A DNA stretch of 64,000 bases from Streptosporangium lutulentum (GCF_030811455.1 NZ_JAUSQU010000001.1:4526001-4590000); one strand, 5' to 3'. Numbered from the stretch's first letter, positions 17,276-26,185 are shown. Made by a program: numbers and translations. The notes: generated by a model from the letters alone, not told the origin.

Positions 17276-17917
17276 ATGACGACGATCGCCGTCCTCGGCT
17301 CCGGGCACGTGGCCCGCGCACTTGTCGGTAAGCTCCGCGACGCGGGGCACGAGGTGGTCGTGGGGTCCCGGGATCCGCACGGCTCCGCGACCGCCGGATG
17401 GGCCGCCTCCGGCGTACGCGTCGCCGGTCTGCCGGACGCGGCGGGCTCGGCCGAAGTGATCGTCAACGCCATGCCGGGTTCGGCGTCGGTGCGGACGCTG
17501 ACCGGCCTTGCGGCACAGCTGTCGGGCAAGGTCCTCCTCGACGTCGCGAACGCCGTCGAGGTCGACCCGGCCGGTTTCGCGGCGGCGCTGCTGTACCCGG
17601 GCGGCAGCCTGGCCGAGGAGCTTCAGCGGGCGCTGCCCGGGACGCGCGTGGTGAAGACGCTCAACACCGTGCACGACTCGGTCATGGCCGATCCGGCCCG
17701 CCTGTCCGCGCCTCCCGCCGCCTTCGTGTCCGGGAACGACGCCGACGCCAAGAAGACCGTCACCGGTCTGCTCACCGACCTGGGCTGGTCACCGGAGTGG
17801 ATCATCGATCTCGGGGACGTGGAGACCGCCCGGGTGCCCGAGGCGTTCGCGCTGATGATCCGTCATCTCATCCACGCCCTGGGACCCGTGCCGTTCGCCA
17901 TGGCCGTCGCACGATAG
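17276..17917 (+). CDS. NADPH-dependent F420 reductase-like / NAD(P)-binding protein
   Basis: A 213-residue single-domain Rossmann protein with VLGSGHVARALVGKLRDAGH at the N-terminus and VVVGSRDP binding the adenosine phosphate. The MPGSASV, LLDVANAVE and RVVKTLNTVH segments are typical of the F420:NADP oxidoreductase and related families. The ATG at 17276 is supported by ggaagtgaag. Control by the adjacent HxlR-type regulator is likely. Whether it uses F420 or is a more distant reductase cannot be decided by eye. Confidence 0.8.
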   Translation: MTTIAVLGSGHVARALVGKLRDAGHEVVVGSRDPHGSATAGWAASGVRVAGLPDAAGSAEVIVNAMPGSASVRTLTGLAAQLSGKVLLDVANAVEVDPAGFAAALLYPGGSLAEELQRALPGTRVVKTLNTVHDSVMADPARLSAPPAAFVSGNDADAKKTVTGLLTDLGWSPEWIIDLGDVETARVPEAFALMIRHLIHALGPVPFAMAVAR

Positions 17918-18084
17918 TCACCTCGACGACGTCCGCCCACGAGGAGCCCCCTGCGCGGTGTGCCGTTCGTCACGGCCATGGCACGACAGCCACCGCCGGC
18001 TCCGTGCACGGATCCTCGCCCTGCTCCGGCGTTCGCCGCCGCCCCCGGGTATCCGCTCCGGCGCCCCCGACCCGCGTCCGGTGC

Positions 18085-18834
18085 TTACGGCTGACGGGCC
18101 TCCCTGTCCTTCGCCTCGGTTTCGTCCATCTCGGCGGCCTCCTCCGGCGTGGGGGCGGTGCCGCCGAGGTGGCGGGGCTGCCACCAGGCGCCCGGGGGGA
18201 TCTCCGGGTAGCTCCGCTGGGCCTGGTCCAGCATCGTGGCCATGCGCTCGCGCAGATCGGCGCTGACGGCGTCGTAGTCGTCGCCGCGCTTGGGATACAT
18301 GGGCTCGCCGACCTGGATGGTGATCGGCACGTGCCGCTGGAACAGCCTCTTGGGGTGGCCCTTGGTCCACAGCCGCTGGGTGCCCCAGAGGGCCATCGGG
18401 ATCATCGGCACCTTCGCGCCGACGGCCATCCGGACCGCGCCGTTCTTGATCTCCTTGATCGTGAAGGACCGGCTGATCGTGGCCTCCGCGAACACGCCCA
18501 CGACCTCGCCGTCCCTGAGCGACTTCAGCGCCGCCCCGAACGCGGCGGCGCCCGCCGCGCGGTCCACCGGAATGTGGTGCATGCCACGCATCAGCGGACC
18601 GGAGATCCTGTGGTCGAAGACCTCCTTCTTCGCCATGAAGCGCACCAGGCGCTTGGCCGGCAGCGCGGTCAGGCCGGCGAAGATGAAGTCCAGATAGCTG
18701 ATGTGGTTGCTGACCAGCACAGCTCCACCGGTTCGCGGGATATGCTCCGCGCCCTCAATACGGATCTTGAGGTCCAGGGCGCGGAACAGGGTCCGCGCGG
18801 CCCCGATGACCGGGGGGTACACGATCTCAGCCAT
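18085..18834 (-). CDS. 1-acyl-sn-glycerol-3-phosphate acyltransferase (PlsC family)
   Basis: A 249-residue membrane-associated acyltransferase. The catalytic NHxxxxD motif is NHISYLD with His44 and Asp49; a second block GVFAEATISRS and a third VPMIPMALWG follow in the normal order. PlsC transfers an acyl group to lysophosphatidic acid in phospholipid synthesis. The C-terminus is a charged acidic tail. It is monocistronic here, 52 bases from the preceding leftward gene. Confidence 0.87.
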   Translation of the reverse strand: MAEIVYPPVIGAARTLFRALDLKIRIEGAEHIPRTGGAVLVSNHISYLDFIFAGLTALPAKRLVRFMAKKEVFDHRISGPLMRGMHHIPVDRAAGAAAFGAALKSLRDGEVVGVFAEATISRSFTIKEIKNGAVRMAVGAKVPMIPMALWGTQRLWTKGHPKRLFQRHVPITIQVGEPMYPKRGDDYDAVSADLRERMATMLDQAQRSYPEIPPGAWWQPRHLGGTAPTPEEAAEMDETEAKDREARQP

Positions 18835-18886
18835 GGCTGAACCGTACCCCAGCCGCCCGGCAGGTCATGACCGGTGCCTGCCGGAC

Positions 18887-20659
18887 TCAGTGCCCTCGGA
18901 AGGCCTCCTCCAGCCACCACGAGCCGCGCGCGGCGCTGACCTTGGCGTGGACCAGCAACGGCCGGTCCCGGGGCCCCTTCACCCACCCGGCCACCGCCGC
19001 CAGATCCGCCCGATCCCGTACGGTCACCGCCTCGCAGCCGAATCCCCTGGCGATGGCGGCGAGGTCGGCGGGCGGGAAGGTGACGGTGTCCAGGCGGTGC
19101 CCGTCCGGGCCGAAGTGGTGGACCTCGGCGCCGTAGCCCTCGTCGTCGTAGACCACGATCACCATCGGGAGGCCGAGCCGTACGACCGTCTCCAGTTCGG
19201 CGATGCCCATCAGCGCGCCGCCGTCGCCGAGCGCGGCCACCGGAAGCCGGTCCGGCCGGGCCACGGCCGCGCCGATCGCGGTGGCCAGGCCGAGTCCGAT
19301 CGACTGGAAGCCCTGGGTGAAGCAGAAACCGAACTCGTCGGGGACATCGAGGAACATCGCCGGATATCCCATGAAATTTCCGGAGTCGATGGAGACGACG
19401 CGTTCCGCGGGGAGCAGGTCGTCCAGCTCGATCGTCAATGTCCGGGGGTCGATCCGGCCGTCCCCGCCCTCGTCGGCGTAGGGCACGTCCCGCCAGCGGT
19501 TCTCCCCGGCGATCCGCCCGGCCAGCGCCTCGGACCGGTATCCGACGCCGCCGGACGCGGCTCGCTCCCGTCCGGCGGCGTCCCGATCGGAGGCGGCCGG
19601 CGTGCCGGCGACGCTCCCGCCGGACGGGGCCGGCGTGCCGGCGCCGTACTCGCCCGGTGCGGCCGGGTGGGGGCCTCGCCCGGCCTCGCCGAGCAGGTCC
19701 GTGACGGCCCGCGCGGTGAGGGCGACGTCGCCGACCACCCCGAGGTGGACGGGGCGGTGGGCGCCGAGGGCCGCGGGATCCAGGTCGACCTGGACGACCG
19801 TGGCGTCCGGGCCGATCAGCGCGCCCTGACGCATGGTCCACATGTTGAGCGCGCAGCCCCAGCCCACGATCACGTCCGCGTCGCGGATGAGTTCGGCGGT
19901 GAGGGGCGAGGCGAAGCCTCCGCTCACGTCCAGGCTCCAGGGGTTGCCCCGGAAAAGCCCCTTGGCCACGGCGGAGGTGGCGAGCAGCGCCCCTGCCCGC
20001 TCGGCGAGCCTTTCGAGCTCCCGCCGAGCCGTACGGCCTCCTCGCCCCGCCACGAACACCGGCCGCCGCGCCGCCGCGAGGATCTCCGCCAGCCGCCCGG
20101 CCGCCTCCGCCTCCGGCTCGCCCCCCGCCTGCAGGGTGGCGCCGGAGTCGGGGAAGGCGGCGTCCGGCGGGTTCTGGACGGTCTGGTCCTGCACCTCCAG
20201 CGGAAGGTTGAGCAGAACCGTGCGCCGCTCGTCGCGCGCGAGGCGGAACGCCTCGGCGGTCTCGGCGACGGCGGTCCCGGCGGAGCCGATCCGCATCGGG
20301 ACGGCGCCGACCGCCGTGGCCAGGGCGGTCTGGTCGACGAAGAAGTTGGACCGTGGCGCGGTCACCTCTCCGGCCAGCACGATGAGCGGCGTGCGGCTCT
20401 TGGCCGCCTCCGTGATGCCGGTCATCGCGTTGGTGAGACCCGGTCCCTGATGAACGCTGAGTACCCCGACCTTGCCGCTGAGGCGCGCGTAGGCGTCGGC
20501 CATGGTCGCCGCGCCGCCCTCGTGGCGCGCGGCGACGTATCGCACACCATGCTCGATCAGCGCGTTGGTGACGTGGAAGTTGCCGCTGCCCACCACCCCG
20601 AAGGCGGTGTCCACGCCGAGGGAGGCGAGGACCCGGCCCACGGCTTCGGCGACGTTCAC
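18887..20659 (-). CDS. Thiamine diphosphate-dependent enzyme (acetolactate synthase-like)
   Basis: A 590-residue enzyme of the acetolactate synthase / benzoylformate decarboxylase superfamily. The catalytic Glu47 is in ARHEGGAAT. The thiamine-binding motif begins GDGGALMG near residue 480, but where most members have Asn-Asn this protein has VVYDDEGYG, an uncommon change at the metal-binding position. Between the middle and C-terminal domains is a low-complexity linker rich in Gly, Ala and Pro. The GTG start overlaps the stop of the cyclase gene (GTGA), so the two are co-translated. No regulatory subunit is adjacent, so it is unlikely to be the housekeeping acetolactate synthase; the reaction is unknown. 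Confidence 0.85.
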   Translation of the reverse strand: MNVAEAVGRVLASLGVDTAFGVVGSGNFHVTNALIEHGVRYVAARHEGGAATMADAYARLSGKVGVLSVHQGPGLTNAMTGITEAAKSRTPLIVLAGEVTAPRSNFFVDQTALATAVGAVPMRIGSAGTAVAETAEAFRLARDERRTVLLNLPLEVQDQTVQNPPDAAFPDSGATLQAGGEPEAEAAGRLAEILAAARRPVFVAGRGGRTARRELERLAERAGALLATSAVAKGLFRGNPWSLDVSGGFASPLTAELIRDADVIVGWGCALNMWTMRQGALIGPDATVVQVDLDPAALGAHRPVHLGVVGDVALTARAVTDLLGEAGRGPHPAAPGEYGAGTPAPSGGSVAGTPAASDRDAAGRERAASGGVGYRSEALAGRIAGENRWRDVPYADEGGDGRIDPRTLTIELDDLLPAERVVSIDSGNFMGYPAMFLDVPDEFGFCFTQGFQSIGLGLATAIGAAVARPDRLPVAALGDGGALMGIAELETVVRLGLPMVIVVYDDEGYGAEVHHFGPDGHRLDTVTFPPADLAAIARGFGCEAVTVRDRADLAAVAGWVKGPRDRPLLVHAKVSAARGSWWLEEAFRGH

Positions 20660-21429
20660 TTCTCGACCAGTGCCAGCACCCGCACCGGGCTGCCGGAGCC
20701 GCCGACGATGGGCAGCGGCGGGGCGACGATCACGGCGCCGGTGACCGGGAGCCGGTCGAGGTTGCGGAGCTGGGTCAGGCCGTACTTCCCGGCGCCGAGC
20801 ATGAACGAGTGGCAGGGGAAGGGCGGGTCGAAGCTGTGCGCGGCGCCCGCGTCGGTGCCCACGGTCTCCACGCCGAGCCCGGCGATCGAGGTCTCCTCGG
20901 CCAGCCACTTGGCGCACTCCGCCGAGATGCCGGGCGTGTGCGGGCCCGTCTCGTTCGCGTTCAGGAAACGCTCCTGGTCGTGGGAGTGGGCGTCCCAGCC
21001 GGTGCGGTAGAGCAACCACCCGCCCTCGGGAAGCGGCCCGTTGGCCTGCTCCCACTCCTTGACGTGCTCGATCTCCAGCAGGAAGTCGGGGTCCTTGTCC
21101 GCCTGGGCGGAGAAGTCGAGCACCACGGCCGGGGCGATCAGCCGCTCCACCGGCACCTGTGAGATGTCCTCGCCGTCCTTGCCGGTGACCCAGTGGATCG
21201 GCGCGTCGAAATGCGTTCCCGAATGTTCGCCGGTCGAGATGTCGTTCCAGTACCAGGCCGGGCCGCGGTCGTCATAGCGGCTGATCTCCTTCAGCGTGAA
21301 GGGGACGGTGTTGCCGAACGGCTCGGGCAGCTGCAGGATCGGCGTCTCCGACGTCAGCGGAGCCGTGAGGTCGATCACCTCGATCCCGCCGTTCCGAACG
21401 CTTTCCACCAAGCTCCGCAAAACCGACAT
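20656..21429 (-). CDS. Cyclase / kynurenine-formamidase-like metal hydrolase
   Basis: A 257-residue protein of the putative cyclase family, with the metal motif HSGTHFDAPIHW (family pattern HxGTHxDxPxH). Relatives include bacterial kynurenine formamidase and isatin hydrolase. A tggaggcg Shine-Dalgarno precedes the ATG. The coupling to a thiamine-diphosphate enzyme suggests a two-step pathway in which a hydrolase opens an amide or lactone and the second enzyme acts on a 2-keto acid; that is inference. Confidence 0.85.
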   Translation of the reverse strand: MSVLRSLVESVRNGGIEVIDLTAPLTSETPILQLPEPFGNTVPFTLKEISRYDDRGPAWYWNDISTGEHSGTHFDAPIHWVTGKDGEDISQVPVERLIAPAVVLDFSAQADKDPDFLLEIEHVKEWEQANGPLPEGGWLLYRTGWDAHSHDQERFLNANETGPHTPGISAECAKWLAEETSIAGLGVETVGTDAGAAHSFDPPFPCHSFMLGAGKYGLTQLRNLDRLPVTGAVIVAPPLPIVGGSGSPVRVLALVEK

Positions 21430-21565
21430 GACGCCTCCAGTATCAGAAAAGATCTGGCCAGATCCTCCTACACCCTCACGCCTCCCGTCATCCCCATCTC
21501 CCCCGGAGAGGGAACGCCTTCTTCGGGGAGCGCCGTCTCGGGAACATCCTCTCAAGGAGAGACCG

Positions 21566-21613
21566 CCTCACCCGCAGGCGTCCTCACCTGCAGGCGTCCT
21601 CACTTGTAGGCGT
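21566..21613. repeat. Three tandem 16-base units across the tauE-type stop codon
   Basis: Three consecutive units of 16 bases (cctcacccgcaggcgt and two close variants) at 21566-21581, 21582-21597 and 21598-21613. The third carries the last codons and the stop of the leftward permease gene; read leftward, each unit repeats the same tga-containing gene end. Confidence 0.75.
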
Positions 21614-22370
21614 CGACGCCGAGTGCGATCGCGACGAGCAGGCCGCAGACGGCGGCGACGATCCGGAGGGACTGGCCGGGGAGCCGCCGTGCGATCGCCG
21701 GGCCGGACCAGCCTCCCACCAGGAACCCCGCGGCGAGCGGCGCCACCACGGACCAGTCCACCGGCCCGAAGATCGCGAAGCCGATCGCGGCCACGGCGTT
21801 GGCCAGCGCGGACACCACGTTCTTGACGGCGTTGACCTTGACCGGCGTCTGGTCCAGCACGGCCGCCAGCACCGCGAACATGAGGATCCCACCGGCCGCT
21901 CCGAAGTATCCGATGTAGATCGCGACCGCGAACAGCGCGGCGCGCACCGCCCAGCCGCGCTCCGCCTCGGGACTTCCCGCCAGGGCGACCAGCCTCGGAG
22001 GGCGGATCAACATCAGTGAGGCGGCCGCGATCAGCCACGGCGCGATCACCTCGAACGTCTGGGACGGAGTCAGCAGCAGCAGGAGCGCGCCGGTGGCGCC
22101 TCCCAGCGCCGTCACCCACCCCAGTCGCAGGACCCGCCTCCCCTGACCCGCGAGTTCCGGCCGCGATCCGGCCGCCGCCCCCAGGCCGGTGAACATCAGC
22201 GCGACCGTGTTCGTGACGTTCGCGCTCAGCGGGGACAGGCCGAACGCCAGCAGCGCCGGGTAGGACACCACGGACGCCAGGCTCACCACCGTGCTGACCA
22301 CGCCCGCCAGCACTCCCACCGCGGCCAGCCCCAGCACTTCAGCGACAGTCACATCGTCAACCCTAATCAC
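21600..22370 (-). CDS. TauE/SafE-family membrane permease
   Basis: A 256-residue hydrophobic protein with seven to eight predicted membrane helices in two repeats. Family-typical motifs are SYPALLAFGLSPLSANVTNTVALMF in the first half and PVKVNAVKNVVSALANA in the second. The family exports sulfite, sulfoacetate or related organic anions. The start may be the GTG at 22370 or a GTG at 22352 that has a better upstream purine run (taggg). It is divergent from dhaK. The substrate is unknown. Confidence 0.82.
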   Translation of the reverse strand: MIRVDDVTVAEVLGLAAVGVLAGVVSTVVSLASVVSYPALLAFGLSPLSANVTNTVALMFTGLGAAAGSRPELAGQGRRVLRLGWVTALGGATGALLLLLTPSQTFEVIAPWLIAAASLMLIRPPRLVALAGSPEAERGWAVRAALFAVAIYIGYFGAAGGILMFAVLAAVLDQTPVKVNAVKNVVSALANAVAAIGFAIFGPVDWSVVAPLAAGFLVGGWSGPAIARRLPGQSLRIVAAVCGLLVAIALGVDAYK

Positions 22371-22726
22371 AGGAGTACGTCGTTAATCCTGTTGTTCCAC
22401 CCTCAGCACGTTTGTCCCACTGTGATGAAAAAAGCCACCCCAGTGGGGAAACGACCCGCGGATCAGGAATCTCTCACCCGCCGGAAACGCCTCACGGGCA
22501 GGAGCCAAGAGCGATCCCGGCGACCTCGGCGGAACGCACGTCCGGCGGGGCGCCGCATACGAGCCGGCGACCGAGCGCCCGGCGATCCGGCCCCGGCGGA
22601 ACGGGCCGGCACCCGGTGCCGGAACCCCTCGGAGGAAAGCCCGCGACGGCCCCGGAGAACGAAATGGACGAGGTTTTCCCAGGTGAGCGCTTGCGATCAC
22701 CGGCGAACGGGAACAGTTTAGAAACT
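22371..22726. other. Gene-free stretch upstream of dhaK
   Basis: No convincing coding sequence. It holds the divergent promoters of the permease and dhaKLM. A hairpin cccactg (22416-22422) / cagtggg (22441-22447) and a second dyad ccggcacc-c-ggtgccgg (22605-22621) are visible. An open frame in phase with dhaK continues through it, including an ATG at 22664 with a ggaga element, but its sequence is not conserved-looking. Confidence 0.5.
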
Positions 22727-22728
22727 GT
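22713..22728 (+). promoter_or_regulatory. Perfect palindrome overlapping the dhaK start codon
   Basis: The dyad acagttt-ag-aaactgt ends on the second base of the GTG start of dhaK. It could be an operator, or an RNA hairpin masking the start. No strong Shine-Dalgarno lies between it and the start. Confidence 0.45.
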
Positions 22729-23725
22729 GAAAAAGCTCATCAACGACATCGAGTCGGTCGTACCGGACGCGCTGCGCGGTCTCGCCGCCGCGCATCCCGA
22801 GCTGCGGGTGGACGAGGAGAGCCGGATCGTTCTCCGCGCCGCGGGGCCGCGTCCCGGCAAGGTCGGCCTGGTGTCCGGCGGGGGCTCCGGGCACGAGCCG
22901 CTGCACACCGGCTTCGTCGGGTACGGCATGCTCGACGCGGCCTGCCCCGGAGAGGTCTTCACCTCCCCGGTGCCCCACCAGATGATCGAGGCCACCACGG
23001 CGGTGAACGGCGGCGCCGGGGTGCTGCACATCGTGAAGAACTACACGGGCGACGTCCTGAACTTCCAGATGACCGCCGAGCTCTCCGCCGAGGAGAACAT
23101 CGAGGTGGCGGCCGTACTGGTCGACGACGACGTGGCCGTGCACAACTCCATCCACACCGCGGGCCGCAGAGGCACCGGGGCCACGGTCTTCGTCGAGAAG
23201 ATCGCCGGAGCCCTGGCCGAGGCCGGCGCTCCGCTGCGGGAGGTCCTGCGCGTCGCGGAGGAGGTCAACGCCCGCAGCCGTTCTTTCGGCATCGGGCTGA
23301 GCTCCTGCACCACACCCGCCGTGGGCAAGCCCACCTTCGACCTGGGCGACGCCGAGATCGAGCTGGGCATAGGCATCCACGGCGAGCCCGGCCGGACCCG
23401 CGCGGCCATGCGCCCCGCCCGTGACCTGGCCCGGATCGCGATGGACGCCCTCCACGACGACCTGCCGATCTCCGGGGACACCCTGGTCATGGTGAACGGC
23501 ATGGGCGGCACGCCCCTGATCGAGCTGTACATCGTCTTCGCGGAGGTCGTCGACTACCTGGCCGAGAAGGGCGCGAGAGCGGCCCGGAGCCTCGTCGGCA
23601 ACTACACCACCAGCCTCGACATGCAGGGCTTCTCGATCACGACCTGCCGACTGGACGATCGGCTCACCCGCCTCTGGGACGCCCCCGTCGAGACCCCCGC
23701 CCTGCGCTGGGGTCGTCTGACGTGA
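22727..23725 (+). CDS. dhaK: Dihydroxyacetone kinase subunit DhaK (PTS-dependent)
   Basis: A 332-residue dihydroxyacetone-binding subunit of the PEP-dependent kinase. The GTG at 22727 is chosen because it gives the canonical opening KKLINDIESV and puts the substrate-binding histidine of GIHGEPG at residue 218, exactly as in E. coli DhaK. An in-frame ATG at 22664 with ggaga upstream would add 21 residues. GGGSGHEPLHTGFVG near the N-terminus is the family motif. It covalently holds dihydroxyacetone while DhaL transfers phosphate. Its stop overlaps the dhaL start (GTGA). Confidence 0.95.
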   Translation: MKKLINDIESVVPDALRGLAAAHPELRVDEESRIVLRAAGPRPGKVGLVSGGGSGHEPLHTGFVGYGMLDAACPGEVFTSPVPHQMIEATTAVNGGAGVLHIVKNYTGDVLNFQMTAELSAEENIEVAAVLVDDDVAVHNSIHTAGRRGTGATVFVEKIAGALAEAGAPLREVLRVAEEVNARSRSFGIGLSSCTTPAVGKPTFDLGDAEIELGIGIHGEPGRTRAAMRPARDLARIAMDALHDDLPISGDTLVMVNGMGGTPLIELYIVFAEVVDYLAEKGARAARSLVGNYTTSLDMQGFSITTCRLDDRLTRLWDAPVETPALRWGRLT

Positions 23726-24348
23726 ACGCCGCCTTCTTCGCCTCCTGGATCGAGGAGATCATCCGGACCGTCCACGTGGAGAGGGACCGGCTGACCCGGC
23801 TGGACGCCGCGGTCGGCGACGCCGACCACGGGGCCAACCTCGATCGGGGCTTCGCCGCGGTCGCGCCGGTGCTGGCCGCCAAGCAGCCGGACACCACCGG
23901 GGCGCTGCTGAAGCAGGTCGGGGACACTCTGATCCGCAACGTCGGCGGGGCTTCGGGCCCCCTGTACGGCATGGCGTTCCGTGAGATGGGCAAAGTCCTG
24001 GGCGACACCCCCGACGTGTCGGTCGCGGAGCTCTGCACCGCCCTGCGGGCCGGGCTGGCCGGGATCCAGAAGCTGGGGGCGGCGGTCGAAGGCGACAAAA
24101 CCCTGGTGGACGCCCTCATCCCGGCGATCCGGGCTCTGGAGCAGGCCGTACGGGATGGGGTGAAACAGCAGGAGGCGATCGCCGCCGCGGCGGCGGCGGC
24201 CCTCGCCGGGGCGGAGGCCACGATCCCGATGCTGGCCCGCAAGGGGCGGGCCAGCTATCTCGGTCCTCGCAGCGTGGGCCACGAGGACCCCGGCGCGGCC
24301 TCCACCGCGCTCATCTTCGCCGCTCTGAACACGGTCGCGACACGATGA
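23722..24348 (+). CDS. dhaL: Dihydroxyacetone kinase subunit DhaL
   Basis: A 208-residue ADP-binding subunit. The magnesium-binding aspartates are in GDADHGANLDRGF, and GGASGPLYG and PRSVGHEDPGA are the other DhaL motifs. ADP stays bound as a coenzyme and is rephosphorylated by DhaM. The GTG start shares four bases with the dhaK stop. Confidence 0.95.
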   Translation: MNAAFFASWIEEIIRTVHVERDRLTRLDAAVGDADHGANLDRGFAAVAPVLAAKQPDTTGALLKQVGDTLIRNVGGASGPLYGMAFREMGKVLGDTPDVSVAELCTALRAGLAGIQKLGAAVEGDKTLVDALIPAIRALEQAVRDGVKQQEAIAAAAAAALAGAEATIPMLARKGRASYLGPRSVGHEDPGAASTALIFAALNTVATR

Positions 24349-24361
24349 GCGAACGCCCTCG

Positions 24362-24733
24362 ATGGTAGGCATCGTTCTCATCTCACACAGTGGTCCGCTG
24401 GCCGCCGAGGTCGCGGCCCTGGCCGCGCAGATCGGCGGCGAGAACGTCCCGCTGGCGGCGGCCGGAGGCACCGAGGACGGTGGCCTCGGCACCAGCCCCG
24501 GCCTGGTGGAGGCGGCGATCGAGGAGGTGGACCGGGGGGACGGGGTGATTCTCATCCCCGACCTGGGGAGCTCGGTGCTGACCGCCCGGCTGTTCGCAGG
24601 ACCGGACGTGGTGATCGCCGACGTGCCGTTCGTGGAGGGAACCATCGCCGCCGCCGTGTCGGCGGGCTCGGACATGCCGCTGAAGGACGTGCTCGCGGCG
24701 GCCGAGGAGGCCAGGACCTTCCGCAAACTCTGA
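24362..24733 (+). CDS. dhaM: PTS phosphocarrier subunit DhaM (EIIA domain only)
   Basis: A 123-residue mannose-type EIIA domain; the phosphorylated histidine is His9 in LISHSGPLA. It relays phosphate from HPr to DhaL-ADP. Unlike E. coli DhaM it lacks fused HPr and EI-like domains, so it depends on general PTS proteins encoded elsewhere. It starts 13 bases after dhaL with a weak ribosome site. Confidence 0.93.
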   Translation: MVGIVLISHSGPLAAEVAALAAQIGGENVPLAAAGGTEDGGLGTSPGLVEAAIEEVDRGDGVILIPDLGSSVLTARLFAGPDVVIADVPFVEGTIAAAVSAGSDMPLKDVLAAAEEARTFRKL

Positions 24734-24783
24734 CGCCGGTCGCCCGTACGTCCTCCGGAGACGTGAACGGCGGGCCGGCGCCC

Positions 24784-25629
24784 TCAGAGGGCCCCGGCGT
24801 CCTTGGCGGCGTGGACGGTGGGATGGATCGGCCGGAATCCGAGCTCACGCCGGATCTTGGAGGTGTCGGCGATGCCCTCCCAGGGGTCGTCGAGGGTCCG
24901 GTCCGCCGCCTCCCCGGCGACCGGCTCGCCGTTGAGGTTCAGCAGCTCCAGCGCGGTGACGGGTGCGTCGTCGGCGACGTTGAACGCCTCTCCGTCCGCG
25001 CCGTCCGCCCGGACGACCCGCAGCAGGGCCTGGGCGACGTCGGCGTGATGCACCAGGTGCAGGCGCTTGTGCGACGGCCAGTCGCGTGCCCACAGGAGCG
25101 ATTCGGCGAGGTGCGGATCGCCGTCGCCGTAGACGAAGGCCAGACGGGCGACGCGCAGGGGCAACCCCTCGTCCCGATGGAGTCGCAGGAGGGCTTTCTC
25201 CGCGCCCGCCTTACTCGTGGGGTAGGCCCGCCCCGGCGGAACGAGCTCATCCGCCTCAAGCGCCGGGCGGCCCCGTCCGGAGCCGTAGGCGAGGGTGGTG
25301 CTCGCGTAGACGAACCGGGTGACGCCGGATCGAAGCGCGGACACGGCCAACTCGACCGTGGCGGCGTGGTTGACGGCGACCGCCTCCTCGTCGGAGACGC
25401 CGCGGAAGGCCGCGCCGAGATGAACGACGACCTCGGCGCCCTTGAGGACGTCGTCGAGGGCGTCGGTGTCACGCAGGTCGCCGACGACGACCTCGGCGCC
25501 GAGAGCGCCCAGGAAAGCGGCCCGGACCGGGTCGCGGACGAGCACCCGGACGGGCTCCCCCTGCTGGAGCAGGCGAGGGACGAACCGGCTGCCGACTCGA
25601 CCGGTCGCGCCGGTCACGAGGATGGTCAT
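24784..25629 (-). CDS. NAD(P)-dependent epimerase/dehydratase (extended SDR)
   Basis: A 281-residue extended short-chain dehydrogenase. TGATGRVGSRF binds the dinucleotide at the N-terminus, the catalytic Tyr-Lys pair is YPTSK, and the upstream YASTT serine-threonine block is present. Such proteins act on nucleotide sugars or related alcohols. A gggagtc Shine-Dalgarno precedes the ATG. It is divergent from a MarR regulator that probably controls it. Confidence 0.87.
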   Translation of the reverse strand: MTILVTGATGRVGSRFVPRLLQQGEPVRVLVRDPVRAAFLGALGAEVVVGDLRDTDALDDVLKGAEVVVHLGAAFRGVSDEEAVAVNHAATVELAVSALRSGVTRFVYASTTLAYGSGRGRPALEADELVPPGRAYPTSKAGAEKALLRLHRDEGLPLRVARLAFVYGDGDPHLAESLLWARDWPSHKRLHLVHHADVAQALLRVVRADGADGEAFNVADDAPVTALELLNLNGEPVAGEAADRTLDDPWEGIADTSKIRRELGFRPIHPTVHAAKDAGAL

Positions 25630-25674
25630 GGTGAGACTCCCGAAGCTCGATGTGGTGTCGGCTCCGACGCTAAC

Positions 25675-25690
25675 ATGTACTTTTATACAT
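25675..25690. promoter_or_regulatory. Candidate MarR operator
   Basis: The dyad atgta-cttttа-like spacer-tacat (arms 25675-25679 and 25686-25690) lies in an AT-rich patch between the divergent SDR and MarR genes. Its size and place fit a MarR-family site. Confidence 0.45.
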
Positions 25691-25738
25691 CAAACCTTTT
25701 GATCTATCCAATATTTCGAGCCGGGTGACGTCCGTACC

Positions 25739-26185
25739 ATGGATCTCATGGAAGAACGCGATCCCGGGCGGGACGACCAGCTCAGGTCCGAGACCTGGAA
25801 GGGGCTGTACGAGTTCTTCATGGCCGAGCACGAGCGCCGCGTCGAGGCCCTCACCGAGCTCGGCGTCAGCCCCGGAGACCTCAAGGCCCTCATGCGACTG
25901 GTCCCGGATCGCGGCGAACCGATGCGCGCGCTGGCCGGCATGTGGCGCTGCGACGCCTCGACCGTCACCTGGATCGTCGACCGGCTGGAGAAGCAGGGAC
26001 TGGTCGAGCGTCAGGCCCACCAGACCGACAGGCGCGTCAAGGTCGTGGTTCTGAGCCCTCGCGGCAAACAGCTCCGAACGCGGCTGCTGGACGACTTCTA
26101 CCAGCCACCCGCCATCCTGTCGGAACTGTCGGGCGCCGATCTGGAGGCGCTCCACCGGCTGTCCACACGGCTGCGCCCGGATTGA
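25739..26185 (+). CDS. MarR-family transcriptional regulator
   Basis: A 148-residue winged-helix regulator. The DNA-binding core is MRALAGMWRCDASTVTWIVD followed by RLEKQGLVER and a wing with DRRVKVVVLSPRG. MarR proteins usually repress a divergent gene and are released by small aromatic or hydrophobic ligands. The start could also be the ATG three codons downstream. The SDR gene on the other side of the AT-rich dyad is the obvious target. Confidence 0.88.
   Translation: MDLMEERDPGRDDQLRSETWKGLYEFFMAEHERRVEALTELGVSPGDLKALMRLVPDRGEPMRALAGMWRCDASTVTWIVDRLEKQGLVERQAHQTDRRVKVVVLSPRGKQLRTRLLDDFYQPPAILSELSGADLEALHRLSTRLRPD

Noticed and set aside
17398-18840. 480-residue rightward frame across the reductase and acyltransferase
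   Set aside because: Arg/Pro/Gly-rich shadow sequence crossing two real genes.
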